In this document: in pieces, positions 21,324-32,245 of the stretch
Layout of the letters: the number at the start of each line of letters is the position of its first letter
Position numbering within the stretch: position 1 is the stretch's first letter
NCBI GenBank assembly: GCA_965112735.1
Contig: OZ218958.1
Coordinates: forward strand, 434,001 to 498,000
Origin: Phaeosaccion multiseriatum
Lineage: Eukaryota; Ochrophyta, other classes
Direction: 5' to 3'
Length of the DNA stretch: 64,000 nucleotides
Translations under genes and position numbers: made by a program
Notes under the pieces: model-generated
The model's database searches: none
Told to the model about the DNA's origin: nothing
What the model saw: the letters and a program-made list of their open reading frames with translations, nothing else

Positions 21324-24300
21324 ATGGCCTTCGTGCCCTCTGCAAGCCCGCGACTGGCAGCAGCGGCGCCGCTCCTCCAGAGGCAACCGCAGCAGCAGCT
21401 GCTGCAGCAGCGATATGGTGGACGCGTGGGAAGCGCACGCCACTACTCCCAGCCTTGTGGTGGGCTCAGTAATGCAGCTGCTTCCACTCTGGGAAGGAAG
21501 CGGCGGCGGCCCACCACAAGCAGCCGGAGCAGTGGTGAGGCTGGGAGCGGGAGGTGTCAGTGCACGTGGTGCAGGAGGCGGAGGCGAGGGCCGCGAGGAC
21601 CGAGCTTGTACGTGGATCACTCACAAGAGGAGGGTGGTGGAACAGAGGATGGTCGAGTGCCGCACTTGGCGTCCGGCGGAGGCAGTGCTGCGGCCTTCAA
21701 TGTGGGGGTAGTGGGAGGCTTCGAGAAGGGGAGGCAGCAGAGGGCAGATAGCGGGGAGGAAAGAGGCGGTAGGAGCGGGGGGGGGGGAGGGGCAAGTCTG
21801 CAACATCATGGCAACTACGCAGAGGAGAAGGAGGGCGGGGCGGAGAATCAGGAGGCCAAGCAGCAGGATGAAGGAAGGCCAGGGGCAAGCAGCAACAGAG
21901 CCAATGCCCACGCGCCAAGAAGGCGACAGCAGTGGCAAGAGAAGGATGCTGCGACGCAGTGCCAAATGAGCAAAAACATTGCATCCCTGGGCAGGAAGGG
22001 CCGGTGGAGGGAGGTAGGCAGCGTGCTCCAGAGGGCCAAGGCGAGAGGCGTGCAGCCCAACCTAGTGTGCTACTCGGCGGCCATCACCGCGGTGGGGCAG
22101 CGCTGCGGGAGGTGGAGGGAAGCACTCGGCCTGCTGGAGGAGCTCAAGCAGCACAGCAAGCAGCAGCAGCAGCGAGACGAAGTAGACGGCCGGTCAGGGT
22201 CAGGATCAGAGCCAAGTCTCCGGCCTGACGTGGTGTGCTACAATGCGGCCATTGGGTCCTGTGCGCGCGCCGGGGAGAGCGAGAAGGCATTCGAGCTGCT
22301 GTGGGAGATGAGGAGGGAAGGGCTGCTTCCCAACGTGATTAGCTACAACTCAGTGTTGGACGGGTGCGGCAAGGCCGGGGACTCGGCGCTGGCAGAGAGG
22401 GTCATACACGAGATGAAGAGCTACGGGGTGCGGGCAGACGAGAAGAGCTACAGCGCGTGGATCTCGGCCTGCGGGAAGGACGGGGCGGCATATCGGAGAG
22501 CCCTTGCCGTGATGACAGAGGCCCAGCTGGAGGGGGGTCTCCGGCTCGACGTGGTGACGTACAACTGCCTCATTACGGCGTGCGCAAAGTCGGGGGAATA
22601 CGACAAGGCGCTGGCAATGTTCAGGCAGATGCAGGCCTACGGTCTCCGCCCCAACGTGTACAGCTACAATGCCCTTCTCAAGGCGTGCGATCGGGCGGGC
22701 AACTACCGTCAGGTGCTGCTCATCTTTAGAGAGATGCGCAAGCTTGGGCCCAACGGCAGCGAGGAAGGCGGCGGGGGGGAGGGGGGCGGCGCGGTGCCCA
22801 CGGTAGTCACGTACAACACCGTTCTCGCGGCTTGCAGCAAGGCAAGGGAGCACAAGATGGCCGTGTTTTTGGTCAAGGACATGATTTCACAGGGCCTTGC
22901 CCCCACCGTCATCACCTACGGTACTTTAATCTCGGTCTTTGCCAACACGGGGCAGTGCGACGAAGCGCAGAGGGTGTTTGACGTGATGAAGGAAAGGCGC
23001 ATCCGCCCGAATGTGGTGTGCTACAGCTCACTCATCACCGCCTACGGCAGAGTGGGGCAACACGAAGACGCCCTCAGAGTGGTGCGGGACATGAAGCGCA
23101 ATGGCGTACTGCCCAACACTGTGTGTTACAATGCCCTCATTACCGCCTGTGGCAACGCGGGCGCCTATCGCCAGGCCATGGAGGTGTTTACAGAGATGGT
23201 AGGCGAGGGGTTCCAGCCAGACGTGGTGAGTTACAGCGCTCTCATGGCGGCGTGTGGCAAGGCGGGGGCCTACGACAAAGCTTTGGATATGCTTCGCCAG
23301 TTGGAGACTTTGGGGGGAGGAGGAGGCAGCCGGGGGGGGGTGCCAGTGAGCGACGGGGGCACTGCGCTTCGTTCTCGCGCGGTTCGGCCCACGGGGGCTG
23401 CTGCTACCGGGCAGGTTTCTGAGGGCGACGCGGTGGGGGAGGAGGAGGGGGGCGTGGGCGGTGGGCAGGAGCAAGAGGCAGACCAACAAGACGCAGGATG
23501 GCATGTCCTCCCGTCTGAGGAGGAGGTGGAGGAGGAGGAGGAGGAGGAGGAGGACGGTGTGCCGAGCAACGAGCAGTGGCAGCAGTGGCGGCCGCTGCCG
23601 AGCAAGAAGCCCACGCGGGAGTGGTTCTACAGCGCCGCAATCGACGCCCTCACCTGTTGTGGTAGGCTCTCCGCCGCTGATGCGCTCTATGCAGAGGCGG
23701 TCAGTGCGGGCGTCTTTGTGCATTGGGTGCGCCCGCCCTCACCCTCGGCAGGTGCGGCAGTTGGTGACACAGTCGTAGCAGCAGGAGGAGGAGTGGGAGA
23801 TGGCACAGGACTAGGTTACAATAGCGATATCAGTGGGCGAAAGAAGGTGAAGCAACGGCGGGGGAGTGCGAAGGGGATAGGGAAGAGGAGGAGAGGAAGG
23901 CCTCGGCTGCAGGTCATGGGCTTGCACGGATTCAGTGAGGGCACCCTGCAGGCAGCGCTGCGTCACGTCATTTCCGTGGAGGGAGTGACGGGCGAGGTGC
24001 ACGTGGTTACGACTCGCGGCAAGGGCAAGGGCGAGGGAGGCAAGGAGGAGGGCAGCAGCGGCTTGGCGGGAGAGTCAGGTGAGGGGATCGAATACTCCGG
24101 TTCGGTTGGGGGCACTGCGGCTTTGACGGAGGCGATGGCTGCTGGTGCTGTATCGCCAACTGCTGCTGATGGTGCTATGGACGGCGGCTGGAAGAGCGGG
24201 TCTGTGCAGACATACCAAACCGGAGACCTCCGCCTGCAAGAGGACGTGTGTGAGGCGGTGCTAGGCTATGTGAGCGGCCCTCTGGCCCTTCCCGCGGAGG

Positions 24301-24488
24301 TCAGGAAGGACAGAGTGGTGTTTCGAGTGGGCCCAGAGGAGGAGGCGGTGTTTCGAGTGGGCCCAGAGGAGGAGGCGGTGTGTCTGAGTCCTGACACCAA
24401 CGTGAGCTTCGTCGACCGCCCGGAGGAGGCATGGGCGCTGGCCTCTCGCTTGATGCGGGGGGGGGATCGCGCGGCCGAATCCGAGTAG
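21324..24488 (+). CDS. PPR-SMR-like organelle RNA-binding protein
   Basis: Single open frame of 1,054 aa from the ATG at 21,324 (MAFVPSASPRLAAAAPLL); the frame is open 85 codons further upstream but that part is low-complexity. Residues about 215-660 hold about twelve 35-aa pentatricopeptide repeats of the form VVxYNxLIxACxKxGxxxxAxxxxxxMxxxGxxPN; repeat 2 carries an insertion. A long Gly/Glu-rich linker follows (660-790). At about 862-900 LQVMGLHGFSEGTLQAAL and VVTTRGKGKG match the LDLHG and TGRGK-type elements of SMR domains. PPR-SMR proteins act on plastid or mitochondrial transcripts; the N-terminus lacks an ER signal, so a mitochondrial or non-canonical route is possible. A 30-bp tandem duplication (about 24,319-24,378) repeats VFRVGPEEEA. 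Confidence 0.85.
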   Translation: MAFVPSASPRLAAAAPLLQRQPQQQLLQQRYGGRVGSARHYSQPCGGLSNAAASTLGRKRRRPTTSSRSSGEAGSGRCQCTWCRRRRRGPRGPSLYVDHSQEEGGGTEDGRVPHLASGGGSAAAFNVGVVGGFEKGRQQRADSGEERGGRSGGGGGASLQHHGNYAEEKEGGAENQEAKQQDEGRPGASSNRANAHAPRRRQQWQEKDAATQCQMSKNIASLGRKGRWREVGSVLQRAKARGVQPNLVCYSAAITAVGQRCGRWREALGLLEELKQHSKQQQQRDEVDGRSGSGSEPSLRPDVVCYNAAIGSCARAGESEKAFELLWEMRREGLLPNVISYNSVLDGCGKAGDSALAERVIHEMKSYGVRADEKSYSAWISACGKDGAAYRRALAVMTEAQLEGGLRLDVVTYNCLITACAKSGEYDKALAMFRQMQAYGLRPNVYSYNALLKACDRAGNYRQVLLIFREMRKLGPNGSEEGGGGEGGGAVPTVVTYNTVLAACSKAREHKMAVFLVKDMISQGLAPTVITYGTLISVFANTGQCDEAQRVFDVMKERRIRPNVVCYSSLITAYGRVGQHEDALRVVRDMKRNGVLPNTVCYNALITACGNAGAYRQAMEVFTEMVGEGFQPDVVSYSALMAACGKAGAYDKALDMLRQLETLGGGGGSRGGVPVSDGGTALRSRAVRPTGAAATGQVSEGDAVGEEEGGVGGGQEQEADQQDAGWHVLPSEEEVEEEEEEEEDGVPSNEQWQQWRPLPSKKPTREWFYSAAIDALTCCGRLSAADALYAEAVSAGVFVHWVRPPSPSAGAAVGDTVVAAGGGVGDGTGLGYNSDISGRKKVKQRRGSAKGIGKRRRGRPRLQVMGLHGFSEGTLQAALRHVISVEGVTGEVHVVTTRGKGKGEGGKEEGSSGLAGESGEGIEYSGSVGGTAALTEAMAAGAVSPTAADGAMDGGWKSGSVQTYQTGDLRLQEDVCEAVLGYVSGPLALPAEVRKDRVVFRVGPEEEAVFRVGPEEEAVCLSPDTNVSFVDRPEEAWALASRLMRGGDRAAESE

Positions 24489-25114
24489 AAGGAAAGAGGT
24501 GGGGGAAGAAGCTTCTGCGTTCACCTGAGGGGTGCAAGACTTCTTGGGAGCTGCATGCGTGCGTACGTGCGTGCATGTGTGTGCGTTGCCGGTTGCCGGG
24601 TGCAGCCCGAACAAGAAACAAGTGTTTCTTGGATGGAGTGGGTGCCCCCTCTCGCTCCCTGCCGGTGTCCGTCGAGCTGAGGCCTTTAGGGCCTTTGCCT
24701 TGGTGACGAAATAATACCACGTTCTTCGAATAAGAGTACAAGCCATCCTCATCTTGAGTACGAGTACTTGCCCAAGTTGTGTCGGTTACACAAATCATCG
24801 CTCCTCAACAGTCTCTAATTAATTTAATTAAAGTGCCGCGCGTCAACATCGGTACTATTCGTCGGGGTCCATGAACATAAAAGTGTACAGCTCCCCTTCC
24901 TGCTTTGCTCGTTCTGCCTCTCCTCCTCATCTTCCTTCTCGCCCTCCCTCACCCACGTTCGTTGCCCTTTCTCTTCTAACGCCTCCAGGCGTCCACCGCA
25001 ATATCCTAAAAGACAAAATCCCAAAAAACCTTGGCCCTTCCAACCCCCCCTCCCCCACCCCTCTTTCAACTCACTTAACCTAACCCACCACCCAACTACC
25101 GAAAACTAACCCAG
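24489..25114. other. Convergent intergenic region
   Basis: Lies between the PPR-SMR stop and the stop of the ankyrin-SHRW gene. It contains a GTGCGT-rich stretch (24,556-24,590) and an AT-rich patch (24,815-24,835) that may serve as 3' processing sequence. No gene seen. Confidence 0.6.
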
Positions 25115-28007
25115 TTAACTAATCACACACCCACGGCAGCACCCACCAGACCCCACCTGGGGCGGCCCGTCAGCATGAGCGCCCTTGGGAGACTTGCTGC
25201 CGCCCAAACCTCTGACCCCGCCTTCACTCCCCTTGCTCTCCCCTGCCTCCCCCGCCACCGCCAGCTGCCCCTCCAGAAAGTCAATCCTCTCCAAAGCTTC
25301 GTCCAGCTCCATTTGCAACTGTGCCTTGGGCTTCCCTGCCAGCCTCGCCGCCTTCTCATGCCCCGGGTAGATGGAGTGGGCTCCCATGAGGTAGGTCAGA
25401 GCCACCAGGTGGAGGTTGCAGAGAGGGAGGCGGTCTTCGTCTGGCTTGGTGAGCTCGCCGCAGGTCATGCTTGACTTGAGGAGCGTGACCGAAGGCTGCC
25501 ATTTGGTGGATGGTGGGTTTGGTTGGTTGGTCAGTTGGTTGGTTGGTTGGGTTGGGTTGATTCTTTGTTGCCGAGGAATGAGCAGTAGCTGGCAGACGAG
25601 GAGACAGTCGGGGCGCGCTTACCAGACTACAACTACTCACCGTCGAGAGGGTGTCGATCAGAGTCACGGAGTCCAACGTACCCCCCAGGAACTCAATCAA
25701 CATCCTATGGTCATGTAGGCTCAGCGTGGCGTCAATAAAGCCGTGTAGGCCCTGAGTGGGCTGCACCTCCTCCTCGGCGGCCTTGATGTGCTTCTCGAAC
25801 ACGGTCTGCACGATGAGCTTGGGGTCCGGCATGTGGGTACCCCAACCTACCATACGCATGCCGCCCTCCCAGAAGCCTAAATACACACACATGAACACAT
25901 GGAACACATGGAACACAAGGAGAAGTGAGACGAGCGTCTCTCAGCCCTTGCACGCAAAGCGCAAAAGCACAATTCCTACAAAAGCTCTCTCTCTCTGGTT
26001 TGGGTGAAAAACTGGTGAAAACCATTCCAATACATACACGCATATACACGGCATCCTCGAAGAGAATAGAGCACAAGCACAACTCACCGACTTCTTCGTC
26101 CACCTGCGGCGTAACCTGGGGCACCACGGAAAGCATAGCAGCGTGGAAACCCGCTTCCTGCGTCACCTCGCCGCTGGGGCCCTTGGCCGGGGCGGTGAGG
26201 ACCTGTGGGTACGCCGCGTTGCCCTGGAAGGTTACCACTGTGTACATGTCCAGCCCGACCAGCTAAGAGTTTGTGTCGAGTTTCAATGTGGGGGGTTGGG
26301 AGCGGATCGGGCGGGACATGAAGAACGAGGCGGAAAGAAAAACGGGGACAGAGGGATTGAGGGATCGGGGATGGTGTTCATAGGGTGAAGGAAGCTCCCA
26401 GGGATGATATCAAGTAGTCTTCATCCTCACCCCGCCGGCTCTTCCCCTCCCCTCGCACTACACACTGCACACTACACCCCAACCCAACCCACCGTACTTC
26501 ATGTCCCACCCACCACCCACCACATCCCACCCCCCTACACGCCCCATCCACTGCCATCCCACTTCCCTCCCTCACCTCGGCGATGGAGACCTCCATCTGG
26601 CACCATCCCCTCGTGAGGTACTCGTTGACGTCACTCATGCGCAAGTGCTTGCCATGCAGATCGAGGTGAGGGCGCACCGCCATGCCCTGCAGAGACTGGG
26701 CAGAGGGGTTGGCCAGCGTCAACACTGTCTCCTCCCCCTCCCCCTCCCCTTCGACCTTGACCTCCTCTCCTCGCGCCTCAGCGTCAGCAGCCATAAGCGC
26801 TGCCATCTCTGCGTGATCGGCCCTCATGGCAGCGTCCGTAGCCGCCCCTGCCTGCGCCAAGGCCAGGCGCGCCTCCTCTTCCGCCGCCTCTTCCTCGTCG
26901 TAGTCGCTCTCTTCCTCCTCCTGCTTCATATCTTCACCCTTCTTACCACGTGCAGCATTGGCGGCCGCCGCTCTCTTCATCTCCTGCTCTTTCTTAAGTA
27001 TCTTGGTCTGACTCCTCACGTCGGAGTTGACCTTCTTGCCGGCGAGGATGGTCTGCAACACGAGCAGTTGGTCATCCGACAGCACGGAGCCGAGGGCCAC
27101 TGACTTGGGTCGGGGAAGGGCCAGGAAGTGTGTGCAGCGCAGCATGGCGGGCAGGACATTGGCCATCACCTGTTCATCGGTATATAGGGAGGGAGAGAGG
27201 GAGGGACGGAGGGACGCCATGATCAGCGGACTTCGATGCACATGAAAAGAGACCATACTCGTGTTGACGAGGGGTGCCCATGCTCTCTCTTCATGCAGCC
27301 TAACGCAGCCAACTGTGTACGGTACGCGATTTGGCATGGCACGAACACAGCGGGCTCACCACAGAGGGAGGAATCAGGTGCACAAACAACCAGACACCCA
27401 ACCAGACTTGCCTGCGGGTAAGCTGGAGTGCCCTTGGTGCTGGTGTCGTGGCAGGTAACGTCGATCCAGAGGTAGTCCATCTCACCTCCGACTTTCTGTA
27501 ACCGGGGAAGGAAAAGGGGGGCAATGGGTCAGTAAAGCCGACCGCTGCTGAGGAGGCCCCATGCATGACATGTCCTGTATGCAGTCGTCTTCGATTCATC
27601 TTACGTATCTTCCGTATTCTATACACTCTTTATGGAATCGTACCTGCGTGGAGAAGAAGTGAAAGAGCCTCGAGTACTTGCTGTGGAAGTCGTCATCAGC
27701 ACAGTTCTCACTGTTCCAGCGGTGCGAGATGAACAGAATGTTGGACCCCACTGGCACCTCCGGCTCGGGCGTCAGCAGGCCCATGCGTTGGGCAGACGCA
27801 AACGAGAGCAGCTGTGTTGTGGTGCGTAGGGTGGGGTGGGGTGCGAAGGAGGGGGGCAAGGGGGGGAGGGAGCAGGGGAGAAGACCGAGTCAGTCGAGTT
27901 AGGAGCTGCTCAACTTGTTATCCCCCCCCAATACAAGTGGATAGGTTGGGCCCTCTCCGCCTTGGTTGAGTCATCCTTCTACCCACGCACCCACGCACCC
28001 ATCCAAC

Positions 28008-28038
<31 letters not shown>

Positions 28039-31000
28039 GTCCGTTGGCGCTATCCATAAAGTCCTTGCGGGAGATGAAGAAGCTCATCTCGGGCTTGAAA
28101 CCCCACAGCACAGGGTCCATCTCGTCCTGACACCACGTAAAAAGCATATAGATGGCAGCAGATGGATGGATGGCCGGACCGTCAGAGAGAGAAAGAGAGA
28201 GCAGAGAGGACGACCCAAATGACAATGAGAGAGAGAGAGCGATAGAGAGACATGAGACAGACAACCGGCGAGCAACAAGATGGACGGAGGACGAGGCACA
28301 CACACGTACAATGAATCTGTGGAAGCGCCGGTACCCTGCGTTGGCGTCCGCGGGGATGATGCGGTGGTGCGTTTGCTTCCGCCGAGGGCTAATGGGCGGC
28401 TCCCCAAACACAGCGTCCTCCCCCTCCAACTCCTCCTTCTCCTCCACCTGCAGGACATTTTATAGTTGATGGATGATAGGCAGGTACAAGTGCAAGTGGT
28501 GCAAGCAGTACGGAAAGAGATACCGTGAGACAGACCTTCTTGGGGGAAGGGGACACGGCGAATGCGAAAAGCGCCCCAGAACATGCACTTACAAGTACAA
28601 GGCACATATAGGCTCACCCACACACAACTCTCGACCCTCCATCCCTCCACCGATTCACATCCATCCATCCCTTCCCATCCACATCCCCCCCTCCAGGCTT
28701 CTCACCTTCTCTTCCTCCTCCTCCTCCTCCTCCTCCTCCTCCTCCTCCTCCTCCTCCCCCTCTTCCTCCTCCTCCTCCCCCTCCTTGGAATCCTGCTGGG
28801 CGGGTGACTTGAACACATCAAGCATGGCCTTGTCCGTCTTCTTGGAGTACGCATCGACGTTGTTGCGCTTGTTGGCAGCCAATTCGCTCTCGTACACGGC
28901 CGTGCTCGCCTTGCGGTCCTTGCCTGAGACCGCACGCAGCAGCGGTGGGAGAGGGGGGGGGAGGGTTGAGATGACAAAGCACCTACACATTCACAGCCCC
29001 CCTTTAAGATACCCAGATGTCCTCATACACCATTCGCCCCTCAACACCAGATCTTCTGGTCCGTCTTGACACGTGGAACCCCTACCCACCCACCCACCCA
29101 ACCATTGACTTACTACCCATAATCATCACCTGCAATGGGCTTAATGGAGATGGAGGTGTCCAAGATTCCCGTAAGGTACTGCACCACTCCCACGTGGGGC
29201 CCTCCTGCAAATGCCTCCATGAGGGGGGTGCGGTCGGCGGAGTTCTTGGCAAGGATGCGCTCACGAGGAGAGGTCGAGCACTCGGTCGTCAGCAGCATCT
29301 TCGCACAGGGCTGGAGAGGGGGGGGGGAGGGAGGAAGGGAGGGAGGGCGGCGAAGACGGAGGGGAAGGAAGCGAGAGTCAAGTCTCCTGATGCGCCTGAT
29401 GCGGCCTTCCTTCCGTCCTCCATCGCCTCTCACTCACGATACCCACCAACCCATTCACTCCTGACACACACCTACTCACTCCAACCCAACCACAGCCCCC
29501 CACCCACTCACCAGGTTTCCGTTCCTGCATGCGTGGTGCAGAGCGATGTCTCCTTGCGCGTCCCTGGCAAGGATGTTAGCGTCGGCCCCCAGCAACACCT
29601 CGAGTACTCCATCGGAGCCGCAGCTCGCAGCCACAGCGGCCGCTGAGCGACCCTGTCGGTCCTTGAGCTGCACGCACACACACACACACACACACACAAA
29701 GGGGATTAGAGGGAGGCATATGCAGATGTGTATGTATGACCACGAACAAGGGCATGGGGGGGGAGGGAGGAGGGAGTTGGTGGTGGTGAGAATGGGAGAG
29801 TTCGAATCACTTCGCACACACTTACCTCAACGTCAGCGCCAAAGGTGAGGAGCATCTTGGCCATCTCCCTGTACCCCCCATTGGCGGCCACATGCATGAG
29901 GCTAAAGTCCTCCGTGCCGTGTTGGTAGTCCAGGTGCGTAATGCACGACTCGAGGCAGTACAACACGTAGTGAGAGTCGCCCCGCCCCGCCGCTTCCCAC
30001 ACGGTTTCTGGGTTCTAGGGTGGGGATGGAGTATATGAGATAGGATGGGATGCGGTGGGTTGGGTGGGGTGGGGGTACGGTTGGGGTGGGGTTGGGTCGG
30101 GTTGGGTCGGGTGGGATCCTCCTCCTTCCACCCCTGCCTGCCTTCCTCTCTGCCCCCCCCCCTCTCTCTCACTCACTCACCGTAACTCCCTCTCCGAATA
30201 CGCCCCCCTTCTGCCTAAGGTAGGCAAGCACCTGGTACTTGTGATTGGACGTCTCCTCGGTGTGGTCCAGGCCCCTCTCCAGCGCGTAGTCCACGGCCGT
30301 CTTACGTCCTGACGCGCCGCCCATGAAGTTGATGCCTGAGGTGTCAGAGTGTGAAGGTTGTGTGTGTGTGTGGGTGAGCGTGTGGGTGTGTGTGAGCGTG
30401 TGGGTGTGTGTGAGCGTGTGGGTGTGGGTGTGTGTGGGTGGGTGTGAGCGTGCGCGTGGGTGTATGTATGTACATGTGGGTGTGTGCGTGTGTGTACACA
30501 TGGCCTCCCCCCCCCCTTGAGTGCTGAAACTGAAACTGAAGGCTTCTGTAACGTACGATGCCTCACCTTCCGCTCCGATGCCGATCTTCTCCACAAAGAG
30601 ACGCACGACGTTGAGCTGGATTGAGGGGAGAGGGGCAGTAAGTCAGCAAGGATGGCAGTAGGTTGCGTGGCTGTTGCTCAAAAGCGCTTCCCCCTCTACC
30701 CCACGGCGGGGACAGCAACAACACGTAACCGCATGTAAGAGAGACAGAGCGACCGATACACACCTGTCCCTCGAAGGCGGCGGTCTGGAAGGCGTTGCGG
30801 GGGTCCTTCTTGGGCCCCAGACACCACATACCCGCGCCTGTGAGACAGAAAGGCAGGAAAGTAAGACACAAGCGTACAGGAATATGGGCAGACAGGCAGG
30901 TAGAAAGACAGGCAGTTGGAGAGACCAGAGCGTCGGGAACGAAGGGGAGTGCGGGGGGGAAACAGTTCAGTGCAGGCAGGAGCGGTAGAAGGGTGTGATT

Positions 31001-31784
31001 GAAGCACCCTCTTACCCTCTCCTTTTGCTTACTGACTTACTCACCCTTGGTGATGAGCTCCTTGACCACCTCCTGGTGCCCGTTGGCGCAGGCGTGCATG
31101 AGGCCCGTCACGTCATCGAAGTCGCAACTGTCGATCTCGAAGTTGCGGGAGTTGATGATGGAGCGCACCACGGGCAGGTTTCCGGTCTTGCATGCGTTGA
31201 GGTAGTCCACGACCTGGTGGAGGAAGATGGAAGGGGGGGGGGGGGGGGGAGAGGTGGGGGGTGGGCAATGGGAATTGGAAGGGTAACCCAAAGCGAAAGC
31301 ATCCAGTACATGGGAGGAATGGGGGGCTAGGTGGGTCCATGGAGCAGGTGAAGGGAGCAAAGGGCTTTTTTTACGGCAATCAAGAAATCAAAGTGGGATG
31401 GAATGGAGAAGGGGGAGAGGACGTTGGGGAGGCGGCTGGGACAAAACACAAGACAGCACCAGTCTTGCCCATCGCTAGGGTACGAGGTACCACAAAGAAA
31501 ACTTAGATACACAATGCTGCACGCCGAAAGGAAGTGATTAGTCCCTTCACGTGTTTTTTGGCCAACCGCCATGCCTTGCCCCTGATATCGCATGGGGAGC
31601 TCCTCAGGGATGCAAGACGCACAATCCCACTGGACTGCGCCATCTTTCCCCCTCCCTCACTTCCTTCAGGGCACTACGCACAGAGCCAAAGCAAAGATAG
31701 AATCCCAAACCCCAAAGGTGGGGCCTCACTCACCTTGGCGTTCAGCGGCTCCGGCCCACGCCGCCTCTCCCTTCGAGGAGGCAT
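25115..31784 (-). CDS. Ankyrin-repeat / SHRW-domain protein, 17 exons
   Basis: Exons: 31734..31784, 31045..31213, 30764..30837, 30567..30615, 30181..30335, 29826..30014, 29512..29667, 29130..29310, 28706..28923, 28310..28447, 28037..28126, 27644..27811, 27412..27495, 26576..27169, 26088..26262, 25641..25876, 25115..25495. All phases agree; product 1,035 aa. Ankyrin-type repeats fill about residues 18-340, e.g. TGLMHACANGHQEVVKELI. A long acidic Glu run follows (about 390-414). Residues 511-563 and 758-790 form a domain with ILFISHRW, YLWIDVTC and YLTRGWCQMEVSIAE, interrupted by a charged helical insert (about 600-740). The C-terminus has a short coiled coil (965-990). The SHRW...WID...RGWC pattern recurs in protist multidomain proteins and recalls TIR/HET-like folds, an inference. 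One intron is GC-AG. The start MPPRRERRR is the least certain part. Confidence 0.82.
27170..27411 (-). other. GC-AG intron of the ankyrin-SHRW gene
   Basis: The donor reads CCGCAG|GCAAGT and the acceptor GATGAACAG|GTGATGG. Joining keeps phase 0 between TPAYPQ and VMANVLPAML. The +1 to +6 bases GCAAGT match the strong consensus expected at GC donors. Confidence 0.7.
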
Positions 31785-32245
31785 AGTGAAGGTGCTCCCA
31801 CTTCCCCCAACCAGCCAACGGGTGCGAAGCACACACCTGCACTATCCCAGGAGGTTGGCTGTTCCCGCCCTTCTCAAAAACCCTCCCTGGTCCTCCGAGA
31901 AGATCTTCCGAGTTGGAACAAAAAAAAAACGCACAGAGCACGGTACGAGAAAGCGCCGAGGTCAGCAGAGACCCAGCAGTACACACACGCAGCAAACCCC
32001 CTCCTCTCCGATCTTCACCTTGTCTCTCTGGATCCTCTCTGCCGTCCTCTGCCTGAAGAGAGGGAAAAAAACAATCAACCGTCCACACCGGGGAAAATTT
32101 AGGGTTGAGCTTGAGATTGCTGATTTTGCTCTTCCCTCCCTACACGACGACAAGGAAGAGCGGCTGGGAGAGGGAAAAGAGGGGAGAATAGCCGTGGAAA
32201 GCACCAGGAGACTGACACGCTGGAGACTGGGAGGCTGCGGTAACA
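31785..32245. promoter_or_regulatory. Shared divergent promoter region
   Basis: The 461 bases between the proposed starts of the minus-strand ankyrin-SHRW gene and the plus-strand acyl-ACP synthetase gene. A possible minus-strand 5' non-coding exon/intron pair exists (acceptor CTCTTCAG near 32,050). No clear TATA box is seen; an A-run lies at 31,920-31,929. Confidence 0.55.
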
